DNA from: an uncultured beta proteobacterium
GTDB taxonomy: Bacteria > Pseudomonadota > Gammaproteobacteria > Burkholderiales > Burkholderiaceae_C
Reading direction: 5' to 3'
DNA: 64,000 nucleotides
NCBI GenBank assembly: GCA_903869595.1
Contig: CAIPZV010000069.1
Span: forward strand, 1-64,000
The position numbers were made by a program, and so were the translations under genes. Below, piece after piece: positions 9,601 to 19,222 of the stretch (position 1 is the stretch's first letter; each line of letters begins with the position of its first letter). A model generated the notes under the pieces. That model ran no database searches. It worked only from the letters and a program-made list of their open reading frames with translations, and had not been told where the DNA came from.

Positions 9601-9764
9601 AGCTTCTCCTTAGGTAATTGCAGGCTTGTGCACTGGCAAAGCTCCAAACGGTGGAGTTGCTAAAAAGTGTAGGCAAGGGCCTTGCAAGCATGTGCGAATG
9701 TTTTTGCTGCGAACGTCGAATTTAATTTTCCAAATCGTTTTTTCATTCCTACATTGCTAATTGC

Positions 9765-10676
9765 ATGACCTCCAGCCGCACGCCCCCACTGCCCGCCTTG
9801 CGTGCCTTTGCAGCCTTGGTGCGCTTGGGTTCAGTCGCCGCAGCAGCGCAAGAACTCAGTCTGACGCCCGGCGCAGTCACCCACCAAATCCGGGCGCTGG
9901 AAAGCTTTTTGAATGTCAGTCTGGTGCAGCGCGATAGCCGCAGCCTGGTGCTGACCGAGGAGGGCCGTATCTACGGCTACCAGGTGCGCCAGGCGCTGGA
10001 GGTGATCGCGCAGGCCTCGGACCGTTTGCTGCGTCCGCGCCGCAGCAGCCGGGTACGCGCGCTGCGGGTGGCGGTGTTGCCTTCGTTTGCGCATGGTTGG
10101 CTCATTGCGCGCCTGCCGCGTTTTTACCGCCTGCACCCGGATGTGCAATTGCACTTGCAAGCCTCGATGGACTTTGCCCAGCCCGATCAGCAGCGACTCG
10201 ATTGCGCCATCCGTTTCGGCCATGGCCATTGGCCGGACTTTGTGGTGCGGCCTTTGATGCCCGACCAATTGGTGCTGCTGGCGTCGCCCGCGCTTTTGGG
10301 CAAAAAGCCGCCCAGCAAATTAGAGCAGGTCTTGCGCCTGCCGCAACTGCAAGCCAGTGAAGACTGGTCCGCCTGGTTGGCCACCATGCCTGATGCGCCC
10401 CTGCAAGTGCAGCGCCCGCCCGCACGCTTGGAATTTACCGATTCCACCCATTTGCTAGAGGCCGCACGCGCCGGCCTGGGCGTGGCTTTGACTCGCCGCT
10501 CGATTGCCGACGCGCTGCTAAACAAGGGCGAATTGCAAAGCGCGCATCCGCATAGTTGCGCGCATTCGTCCGCCTACTACGCGCTGGTGCCTGCGGGCAC
10601 GCGCCCATTAGAAGTGACCGAGCAATTCTTGGCCTGGCTGCAAGTGGAGTGCGCGCGGTATGCCAAGGCGCTGTAG
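9765..10676 (+). CDS. LysR-family transcriptional regulator
   Basis: N-terminal wHTH LRAFAALVRLGSVAAAAQELSLTPGAVTHQIRALE; GcvA-like. Confidence 0.92.
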   Translation: MTSSRTPPLPALRAFAALVRLGSVAAAAQELSLTPGAVTHQIRALESFLNVSLVQRDSRSLVLTEEGRIYGYQVRQALEVIAQASDRLLRPRRSSRVRALRVAVLPSFAHGWLIARLPRFYRLHPDVQLHLQASMDFAQPDQQRLDCAIRFGHGHWPDFVVRPLMPDQLVLLASPALLGKKPPSKLEQVLRLPQLQASEDWSAWLATMPDAPLQVQRPPARLEFTDSTHLLEAARAGLGVALTRRSIADALLNKGELQSAHPHSCAHSSAYYALVPAGTRPLEVTEQFLAWLQVECARYAKAL

Positions 10677-10707
10677 TGCTATTTTTTCTTGCCAATCTTG
10701 CACTTAT

Positions 10708-10742
10708 GGATCGCCGCGTCGCTGCGCTCCTCGCGATGACGG
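10708..10742 (-). repeat. dispersed repeat, copy 1 (CGTCATTGCGAGGAGCGAAGCGACGCGGCAATCC-like)
   Basis: GGATCGCCGCGTCGCTGCGCTCCTCGCGATGACGG; related copies at 11991 and 19180. Confidence 0.7.
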
Positions 10743-10794
10743 ACCTTTGCATACCTTCCCTAACAGTCTGCAGCTATATTCCTCCCCAACTTAG

Positions 10795-11913
<1,119 letters not shown>

Positions 11914-11990
11914 TTGTTGCGCTGATCTGAGCTGGGCTGCGCTGCGCGCCACGCCCATCCAGTGAAGCAAGTTCAGTAGAGGGTTCAATT

Positions 11991-12020
11991 CGTCATTGCG
12001 AGCGAAGCGAAGTAATCCAG
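11991..12020 (+). repeat. dispersed repeat, copy 2
   Basis: CGTCATTGCGAGCGAAGCGAAGTAATCCAG. Confidence 0.65.
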
Positions 12021-12098
12021 GTTTGCTTTTGAATCAGTCACCCACTGATCGCTGGAGCACTTGATGAAACCGTTTCGCAGCCCCTGCCAACTACCTTC

Positions 12099-13346
12099 AT
12101 GCACCCTACGTACCTGCACATAAACCCCGCCACCCGCCGCGTGTCGCTCAACGCGCGCGACCCCGCTTTTTATCGCAAGCCCAACGCCGCCTACGCCACC
12201 TTGCACGCGCAATGCCCACTGTTTTATTGGGAGGAACAAGCGCAATGGTTTTGCTGCGGCTACGCGCAAGTCAATAGCCTGCTGCGCGACAAGCGCTTTG
12301 GGCGGCAGATACTGCATGTGGCTACGCGCCAAGAACTGGGCCTGCCTGCGCCCGCGCCGCATCTGCGCGACTTTGACCAGGCCGAGCAATGGTCGCTGCT
12401 GTCGCTAGAGCCGCCCGAGCACACGCGCTTGCGCACCATGGTCAACCGCGCTTTTGTGTCCGGGCAGATAGCACGCTTTCGCCCGCAAATCGCCACGCTG
12501 GCGCATACGCTGATCGATGGCTTTGCAGACCGAGGCCATGCCGAATTACTTGGAGACTTTGCCGACATCATCCCCGTCACCATCATCGCCCGCCTGCTCG
12601 GCGTACCCGAGTCCATGGGCCCGCAGCTGCTGCGCTGGTCGCACGACTATGTGCGCATGTATATGTTTGGCCGCACCCATGCCGACGAACTGGCGGCCAA
12701 CCAAGCAGCGGGCGAATTTGCCGACTATGTGCGCGGCCTGATCGCGCAGCGGCGCAGCTATCCGCAAGACGATCTGATCAGCTGCATGATCAGCAGCGAC
12801 CGCGCCGGCCCGCCCATGACGGATGAGGAACTGGTCTCCACCATCATCGTGCTGCTCAACGCCGGCCACGAAGCCACGGTGCACCAAATCGGGAACGCGG
12901 TTACCACCATCCTGGACAGCGGGCTGAACCCGGCCATATTGTTTGCCGATGACGCCGCCACCACAGCCACGGTGGAAGAATGCCTGCGCATCTGCGCCCC
13001 GGTGCATATTTTTTCGCGCTACGCGCTGCAAGACGTGCAGTTAGCCGAGGGCGTGCACATCCAAAAAGGCCAAAGCATCGGCCTCATCCTGGCCGCCGCC
13101 AACCTAGACCCGCTGCAATTTACCGAGCCCCTGCGCTTTTGGCCGCAGCGCGACCAAGGCGCCAACCTGTCCTTTGGCGCGGGCATCCACTTTTGCATCG
13201 GCGCCCCGCTGGCGCGGCTGGAGCTGCAAATTGCGCTGCCCATCCTCTTTGCCCGGCTGCCAGGCCTGCGGCTGGCGCAGCGGCCTGTGGTGAAAGATGT
13301 GTACCACTTTCATGGGTTGGAGCGGGTGGAGGTGGTTTGGGGTTAG
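12099..13346 (+). CDS. cytochrome P450
   Basis: I-helix AGHEAT and heme-binding FGAGIHFCIGAPLARLE. Confidence 0.95.
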   Translation: MHPTYLHINPATRRVSLNARDPAFYRKPNAAYATLHAQCPLFYWEEQAQWFCCGYAQVNSLLRDKRFGRQILHVATRQELGLPAPAPHLRDFDQAEQWSLLSLEPPEHTRLRTMVNRAFVSGQIARFRPQIATLAHTLIDGFADRGHAELLGDFADIIPVTIIARLLGVPESMGPQLLRWSHDYVRMYMFGRTHADELAANQAAGEFADYVRGLIAQRRSYPQDDLISCMISSDRAGPPMTDEELVSTIIVLLNAGHEATVHQIGNAVTTILDSGLNPAILFADDAATTATVEECLRICAPVHIFSRYALQDVQLAEGVHIQKGQSIGLILAAANLDPLQFTEPLRFWPQRDQGANLSFGAGIHFCIGAPLARLELQIALPILFARLPGLRLAQRPVVKDVYHFHGLERVEVVWG

Positions 13347-13405
13347 TGGGATGAGGGAGTGTGAGGGAGTTGACAATGCCAATGTGAGACAGCACCATTG
13401 AATCC

Positions 13406-13657
13406 ATGTTGAAGCTGAAAATTTCTAAATGGGGCAGCAGCCTCGCGGTTCGTCTTCCAGCGATCTATATCCGCCAAAACAACCTAAAGCAGGGTGGCTA
13501 ATTGCTAGCTGAATGGGGCACTGACGGCACTTTGCGCCTCTGTGTCCCAATGCGGTGGAACCGCAAGGACTTTGCCCATGAACTGGCGCTTGAAACTGAA
13601 GCGATGCCGCTGGGTAGTGGGGTGATAAAGCCGTTGCGGCGAGCCGCACGGTTTTGA
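13406..13657 (+). pseudogene. MazE/AbrB-type antitoxin with in-frame stop
   Basis: MLKLKISKWGSSLAVRLPAIYIRQNNLKQGG*LLAEWGTDGTLRLCVPMRWNRKDFAHELALETEAMPLGSGVIKPLRRAARF*; TAA at 13499-13501. Confidence 0.82.
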
Positions 13658-13717
13658 GGCTTTAAAGGGGCCTTTTTTGCGGCAGGTTAGCTACCAATAA
13701 AATTCTCTGTGAATTAA

Positions 13718-14719
13718 TCAAGTTCCCGCTTCGTCAGAAAGCGACTGCGTAGAGCCTTTTCTGCGCCAATATTTTGGTGTTTGTACGTTGCCGAAGTCCA
13801 GGCCATATTTTTTCCATAACGCTTTCGTGACTGCATTGAGCGAAGGGTAAATTAGGCTTTTCCATTCATATTTCCCGCCGCCTTGATAAATCGCAACTGC
13901 ATCTTCGGGGGCAAGGTCAGGAATCTGTTTTACATTAATGTATTCAATTTCAATCCCCAATTTTAGTATTTTATTTTTTTCTAAAATAATCCATGCGCGC
14001 TTTGACTTTTGGGCCGCAACAGCAATTTGTGTTGAATCAAACTTGGCGCGCGCTTTAACTTGATAGTCGCTAGTATTTGGAATTGGAATTATTTGGTCAA
14101 TACATAGAATGTTACCTGTGTCAATAGTAAAAATATTAGATTGAAAACAAGATATTTCGATCCCACTCGAATCATCGCTTTTCTTTCCGAATTGCTCATT
14201 CAACCAAATAACTGTAGTTGTTAAATCTTTTTTGAAATCACTTGAAACGAGAAAGATTCTTGGTATTTCTCCAAAGGCAATTTCAGTCTCGTCTTGAACC
14301 ATCAAAAAGTCAACAAGTTCTTTTTTGTAGGCTTCAATATCTTGACTTGCTGAAAGTTTTTTTCTGTATGCAATGCCAGCGTCTAGAACATTATCTAATG
14401 TGCATACCGATAAGAGAGCGGCATATCGCAGTGCTTGCAACTCGGCGTGCGCGCCCTTGTTATCACGCTTAATCTCAATGACCACAAAATTGGCGTCACT
14501 ATCCACGGCCAATATATCCAAACTTCTGCCAATGTCCTGCCATCCTTTGTATTCGGTTGCGATTAAAAATAGGTTTTCATCAGGGAAACATTCATTAATT
14601 TGATCGGCGATCAAATCCCGCAACTTATCCTCCGTGATACCAGCCGCCTCAAGGGATAATTTTTTCCCCGCCGCCTTCGCGCCATTCAAAGATTTATCTT
14701 GTAACAGAAAAAAGCTCAT
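13718..14719 (-). CDS. putative PD-(D/E)XK nuclease-fold protein
   Basis: GRSLDILAVDSDANFVVIEIKRDNKGAHAELQALRYAA matches D-x(n)-(D/E)xK pattern. Confidence 0.65.
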   Translation of the reverse strand: MSFFLLQDKSLNGAKAAGKKLSLEAAGITEDKLRDLIADQINECFPDENLFLIATEYKGWQDIGRSLDILAVDSDANFVVIEIKRDNKGAHAELQALRYAALLSVCTLDNVLDAGIAYRKKLSASQDIEAYKKELVDFLMVQDETEIAFGEIPRIFLVSSDFKKDLTTTVIWLNEQFGKKSDDSSGIEISCFQSNIFTIDTGNILCIDQIIPIPNTSDYQVKARAKFDSTQIAVAAQKSKRAWIILEKNKILKLGIEIEYINVKQIPDLAPEDAVAIYQGGGKYEWKSLIYPSLNAVTKALWKKYGLDFGNVQTPKYWRRKGSTQSLSDEAGT

Positions 14720-14748
14720 ATTTATCTCCCCGGTTGGATGATAGTTAA

Positions 14749-15519
14749 CTAAGTATTTCCCTCAACCCACTCCCGCGCCGCCTTCAGCACGGCCAGGTCG
14801 CGGGCTTTGCCTTTGGGGTTGGTGGTCAGGTTGATCAGTGCGTAGGCTTCATCAAAGGTGGCCCAGCGGATGGACTGGGTTTCAAAATCATGCGGGCCGG
14901 GCTTGCCGACGGGGACCATCACAAAATAGGCGGCGCTGCCAAAGGCGCTGCGAAACACGCCTGGCAGTACGTCCAGAATCGTGGTGCTGTAGCCGGTCTC
15001 TTCCTTGACTTCGCGCAGCGCGGTTTGCTCAGGCGTGTCGCCTTTTTCGGGCAGGCCTTTGGCAAACGTCCACACGTAGCCGTCATAGTGGTTGGACGGC
15101 TCGCGCAGCAAGATGTGCTTGGCATCGTTGATCACCACCCCGCCATATGACTGCGCCTTGGCAATCGCCAATGGCTTGGGCGGGGCTTTTTGCAAGGGGT
15201 AGAGCGCGGACCACACATCGGCGTACAGGTGCGCCCGCTCGTAGCCTTGTTCGCTGGCCACCACGTTTTTGAAATTGCTGTAGTCAATATCCATCGCCGC
15301 CTGCGCCAGCGCCTGCCCAAGGGCCACCTTGCTGGCCTTGGCCCTGAAGCGGTAGTCGGTGTGGTGGCTTTCGGTGATGTCGCCCAGTTCGGGCAGCAAG
15401 GCCTCGCGCAAGCGTTCCAGGTCGGCGCGCACCCGGCTGCGCACCGTTAGGTAGGCCTTGGCTTTGTCCCCCGGCTTTTCAACAATGCTGAAGAAGCCAT
15501 AGCGTGTGATGAGCCACAT
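14749..15519 (-). CDS. NUDIX hydrolase fused to an N-terminal uncharacterised domain
   Basis: NUDIX box GLPEKGDTPEQTALREVKEETGY; N-terminal about 110 aa MWLITRYGFFSIVEKPGDKAKAYLTVRSRVRADLERL... Confidence 0.85.
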   Translation of the reverse strand: MWLITRYGFFSIVEKPGDKAKAYLTVRSRVRADLERLREALLPELGDITESHHTDYRFRAKASKVALGQALAQAAMDIDYSNFKNVVASEQGYERAHLYADVWSALYPLQKAPPKPLAIAKAQSYGGVVINDAKHILLREPSNHYDGYVWTFAKGLPEKGDTPEQTALREVKEETGYSTTILDVLPGVFRSAFGSAAYFVMVPVGKPGPHDFETQSIRWATFDEAYALINLTTNPKGKARDLAVLKAAREWVEGNT

Positions 15520-15640
15520 AAAAACTTTCTAAAAAAGTAAGTTTACTCAAATTGGCATGGTAATTAATGCTCTTCCTTTAACTCGTTTAAGCACTTTGCC
15601 AGTCAAGGTGGCATCTGAACTGAGGAGCGCCAGGTAAACC

Positions 15641-15936
15641 GTTACCAATAAAAAATCCAATCCTGAGCTTGTCGATGCCGACAATTCGTTGTGGTCTCCC
15701 GCCGCACTCGTCAAGGCGTGGTACGTGAGTGAAGCACTGCCCCGGGTTGTGGGCGCCGATTGCGCCGTGCAATCGCTCAAGGTGCGTGGTCGCCCGCCAT
15801 TGGGAAGCCCTAAAGCGCGGGTCAATATCCGCTCGTCCCCCATGTCATGACCCATTTCAAAGCGGGCGGCGAGGACTTATAAATCCGCATTAATGCGGCT
15901 CTGCGTCGATTTATTGCCGCGTATCCCGGCTTTTGA
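15641..15936 (+). pseudogene. DUF4415/BrnA-type antitoxin relic
   Basis: TNKKSNPELVDADNSLWSPAALVKAWYVSEALPRVVGADCAVQSLKVRGRPPLGSPKARVNIRSSP / VMTHFKAGGEDL*IRINAALRRFIAAYPGF; frameshift in the C-run near 15836-15841, TAA at 15880, start codon replaced by GTT. Confidence 0.8.
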
Positions 15937-16047
15937 CGTACAACGCCCTGCGCGGTCCACCCAACCCTCATTCCCTGATAATGCGCATTGCGGCCTAGGC
16001 TCTCGCTGGCGCTTCTAACTACATCCAAAACCTTCCCCCCACCGCTT

Positions 16048-17670
16048 ATGAAAATCAATACCGGCCGCCCCGTCACCATGGGCCCTTCCTGCATGGTCAC
16101 TTGCCCACATTCTTTGGCTTCCGCCGCCGGCGCAGACGTGCTGCGCGCTGGCGGCTCAGCGGTGGATGCAGCCATCGCCACCGCCGCAGCCTTGGCGGTG
16201 CTCTACCCGCACATGACGGGCGTTGGCGGCGATGCGTTTTGGCTGATTTACGACGCCAAAACCAAGGCGGTGCGCTACCTGGACGGCGGCGGGCGGGGAG
16301 CGGCCAGCGCCACGGTGGACTGGTTTAAGAGCCAAGGGCACAGCGAAATTCCGTTTCGCGGCATCCTGCCCGCCACCACGACCACGCCCGGCGCCGTGGC
16401 CAGCTGGGCCGAGGCGCATGCCGCCTACGGCAAACTGCCCCTGGCGCGCAATCTGCAAAGCGCCATTGGCTATGCGCGCGACGGCTTTCCGGTCACGGCC
16501 CGCTTGTCCGGCTTTATCGACGCCACCGCCAAAGACCTGGCGCCCCACGCCGAGACCATGGCCATCTTTATGCCCGATGGCAAAACTCCGCGCCCCGGCG
16601 CGCTTTTGCGCAACCCCGGCCTGGCCAAAACGTTGCAAGCCATTGCCGAGCGGGGCCGCGCCGGTTTTTACGAAGGCGAAGTAGGGCGCGAGCTGGCTCG
16701 TTTCTCTAAGGAAAAAGGCGGCTTGTTTACCGAGGCCGATCTGGCCGCGCAAACCGCGCGCTGGGGTGAACCCATCAGCGGCACCTACCGGGGCGTCAAG
16801 ATTTTTGAAACGCCTGCGCCCACCCAGGGCTTTACCGTGCTGGAAATGCTCAATCTGCTGGAGCCCTTGGAGCTGCACAAACGCCCGCATCTGGGCGCAG
16901 ACCATGTGCATTTGCTGGTGCAGTCCAAGCAGATCGCCTACCACGACCGCGACCGCCACCTGGCCGACCCGGCTTTTGCGGACGTGCCGATGGAGCGCCT
17001 GATCTCCAAAGCCTATGCCGACGAGCGGCGCAGCCTGATGGACCCGGCGCGCGCCTTGCCCTGGGACAAAGTGCCGTCTTACGGCAGCCTGAGCGGTGAT
17101 ACCGTGTTTATCGCCACGGTGGACGCCGAAGGCAATGCCGTGGCGCTGATTCACAGCCTGTACGGCGTGTTCGGCTCGGGCGTGGTGGCGGGTAATACCG
17201 GCGTAGTGCTGCAAAACCGCAGCGCCTATTTCAACCTGGACCCGACCCACCCCAACCACCTGCAACCGGGCAAGACGCCGCTGCATACGCTGATTGCGTC
17301 CATCGCCTTCAAAGACGACAAGCTCTGGGGCGTGGTCGGCTGCATGGGCGCCGACGGGCAGCCGCAAATCCATTTGCAAACCTATATCAACCTGATTGAC
17401 TACGGCTGCGACATCCAAGAAGCGCTGGAGGCGCCGCGTTGGCTGTCGGGCCGCTTTGGCCTGCTGGAGTCCCGCGACACGCTGCACATCGAGGCACGCT
17501 TCCCTGCTGAGACCATTGCCGAGCTAGACCGGCGCGGCCACTTGCTCAACCGCTGGGGCGACTGGAACGAGTTTGCCGGCCACGCGCACGGCATCATGAT
17601 CGACCCGCAAACCGGCATGCGCTACGGCGGCTCCGACCCGCGCTCGGATGGCGCGGCTATCGGCTTTTAA
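16048..17670 (+). CDS. ggt: gamma-glutamyltransferase family protein
   Basis: AGGSAVDAAIATAAALAVLYPHMTGVGGDAFWL; GDTVFIATVDAEGNAVALIHS; MRYGGSDPRSDGAAIGF C-terminus. Confidence 0.9.
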   Translation: MKINTGRPVTMGPSCMVTCPHSLASAAGADVLRAGGSAVDAAIATAAALAVLYPHMTGVGGDAFWLIYDAKTKAVRYLDGGGRGAASATVDWFKSQGHSEIPFRGILPATTTTPGAVASWAEAHAAYGKLPLARNLQSAIGYARDGFPVTARLSGFIDATAKDLAPHAETMAIFMPDGKTPRPGALLRNPGLAKTLQAIAERGRAGFYEGEVGRELARFSKEKGGLFTEADLAAQTARWGEPISGTYRGVKIFETPAPTQGFTVLEMLNLLEPLELHKRPHLGADHVHLLVQSKQIAYHDRDRHLADPAFADVPMERLISKAYADERRSLMDPARALPWDKVPSYGSLSGDTVFIATVDAEGNAVALIHSLYGVFGSGVVAGNTGVVLQNRSAYFNLDPTHPNHLQPGKTPLHTLIASIAFKDDKLWGVVGCMGADGQPQIHLQTYINLIDYGCDIQEALEAPRWLSGRFGLLESRDTLHIEARFPAETIAELDRRGHLLNRWGDWNEFAGHAHGIMIDPQTGMRYGGSDPRSDGAAIGF

Positions 17671-17676
17671 GACAGG

Positions 17677-17702
17677 GCGCCCAGGCTTCTAAGGCTGGGC
17701 GC
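17677..17702. terminator. hairpin after ggt
   Basis: GCGCCCAGGCTT-CTA-AGGCTGGGCGC near-perfect inverted repeat; no U-tract, so terminator function uncertain. Confidence 0.45.
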
Positions 17703-17749
17703 GCCGAGTCGCTTGGGACGGGCGGAGAGTTCTCTCCGCAGTCTTTATA

Positions 17750-17796
17750 TCAAGCCCACTGCACCGGCTGGTTGGCTGCGTATCAAGCGTGTAGCA
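17750..17796 (-). pseudogene. relic of acyl-CoA synthetase 3' end
   Basis: Minus strand reads LHA*YAANQPVQWA*, matching LDAWYAANQPVQWA* of the intact gene ending at 19223; about 85% identity over about 48 bp. Confidence 0.85.
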
Positions 17797-17829
17797 TGGT
17801 GTCACTGGGTTCAGTTTTACCATGTAATT

Positions 17830-17847
17830 TACGGATTATTATCCGTA
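17830..17847. promoter_or_regulatory. palindromic operator-like site overlapping putative -10
   Basis: TACGGAT-TATT-ATCCGTA followed by TATAAT, 11 bp upstream of the ATPase start codon. Confidence 0.5.
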
Positions 17848-17857
17848 TAATGCATGG

Positions 17858-19060
17858 ATGATTGAGCGCCTATTGTTCACCACCATACAGCTTGCGCTGT
17901 CGGATACGCCGGCGCTGGCCTTGCTGGGGCCGCGTCAGTCGGGCAAAACCACCTTGGCGCTGCAGGTGGGCGAGCAGTGGCCCCACACCGCGCCCTCAGC
18001 CAGCCGTGCCAACAGCATTTACCTGGACTTGGAACGTCCCAGCGATAGGCAAAAACTGATAGACCCGGTTGCCTACTTGGCGCAACATGCCGACAAGCTA
18101 GTAATCCTGGACGAAGTGCAGCAAATGCCGGCCCTATTTCAGGTCTTGCGTGGCGTCATCGACCAAGGCCGCCGCCAGGGGCAGGGCACCGGGCGCTTTT
18201 TATTGCTGGGCTCGGCCAGTGGCGAGTTGCTGCGCCAGTCCAGTGAAAGTCTGGCCGGCCGGGTGGTTTATCTGGAATTGCCCCCATTGCAAGCCATGGA
18301 AGTGGGCGCCGATCAGCAGGACGCTTTGTGGCTGCGCGGCGGCTTTGCGCCCAGTTTTCTGGCACCCAGCGTGCCCAAGAGCCTGAGCTGGCGGCAAAAC
18401 CTGATCAAAACGTATCTGGAGCGCGATATCCCTAGTTACGGTACCCGCATTCCTGCCGAAACCTTGCGCCGTTTATGGACCATGCTCGCGCACCAGCAAG
18501 GTGCTTTGTTGGATGTTTCGCATTTGGGCCGCAACCTGATGCTCGACGCTAAGACGGTCAATCGCTATCTGGACATGCTGGTCGATCTGATGCTGATGCG
18601 CCGCCTGCAGCCTTGGTACGGCAATACGGGCAAGCGCTTGGTGAAGTCGCCCAAGGTCTATGTGCGGGACAGTGGTCTGGTGCACGCCTTGTTAGGGATA
18701 GCTAGCCACGATGCGCTGTTGTCGCACCCTGTGGTCGGCCTGAGTTGGGAAGGCTTTGTGCTGGAAACTTTGATCAATGCCGCGCCGCTCAATACCGGCT
18801 GTGGTTTTTACCGCAGCAGCAATGGCGCAGAGGTGGATTTGCTCCTCGATATTCCAGGCCAGGGCTTGTGGGCCGTAGAGATTAAGCGCAGCGCAAGCGG
18901 CAAACCGCGCCGGGGCTTTTACAGCGCCTGCGCCGATCTGGCTCCCGCCAGACGCTATTTGGTGTACCCGGGCACCGAGGCCTATCCCGTAGGTGACGGA
19001 GTGCAGGCGATAGGTTTGCGCCAACTTGCCGCCACGCTAGGGCGTTTGGGCAGCCCATAA
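17858..19060 (+). CDS. AAA ATPase (AAA_14) with C-terminal DUF4143 domain
   Basis: Walker A GPRQSGKTTLA; LVILDEVQQMPALF; YLERDIPSYG; SSNGAEVDLLLD...WAVEIKRS. Confidence 0.92.
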   Translation: MIERLLFTTIQLALSDTPALALLGPRQSGKTTLALQVGEQWPHTAPSASRANSIYLDLERPSDRQKLIDPVAYLAQHADKLVILDEVQQMPALFQVLRGVIDQGRRQGQGTGRFLLLGSASGELLRQSSESLAGRVVYLELPPLQAMEVGADQQDALWLRGGFAPSFLAPSVPKSLSWRQNLIKTYLERDIPSYGTRIPAETLRRLWTMLAHQQGALLDVSHLGRNLMLDAKTVNRYLDMLVDLMLMRRLQPWYGNTGKRLVKSPKVYVRDSGLVHALLGIASHDALLSHPVVGLSWEGFVLETLINAAPLNTGCGFYRSSNGAEVDLLLDIPGQGLWAVEIKRSASGKPRRGFYSACADLAPARRYLVYPGTEAYPVGDGVQAIGLRQLAATLGRLGSP

Positions 19061-19179
19061 AAATTCCGCCCCATTGGTCAGGCCGCACGTACTTGCACCT
19101 CAATTGTTAGGGCGCAGGCGATTGCACCAGTTCAGTGCGAGGCCGAAGCCCGTGGCACTCCACGACTTCTTACCTGCAT

Positions 19180-19209
19180 GGATTGCCGCGTCACTACGTT
19201 CCTGCCGAT
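19180..19209 (-). repeat. dispersed repeat, copy 3 (degenerate)
   Basis: GGATTGCCGCGTCACTACGTTCCTGCCGAT, related to copies 1 and 2. Confidence 0.55.
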
Positions 19210-19222
19210 AGCGGGGAATACA

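Noticed and set aside
13655-13685. AAAGGGGCCTTTTTT as a rho-independent terminator
   Set aside because: Palindrome has essentially no loop, so a stable intrinsic terminator hairpin is not supported.
16156-17487. 443-aa minus-strand ORF opposite ggt
   Set aside because: Antisense open frame expected from GC-rich codon usage; translation is His/Gln/Arg-rich with no motif, while ggt on + is well supported.
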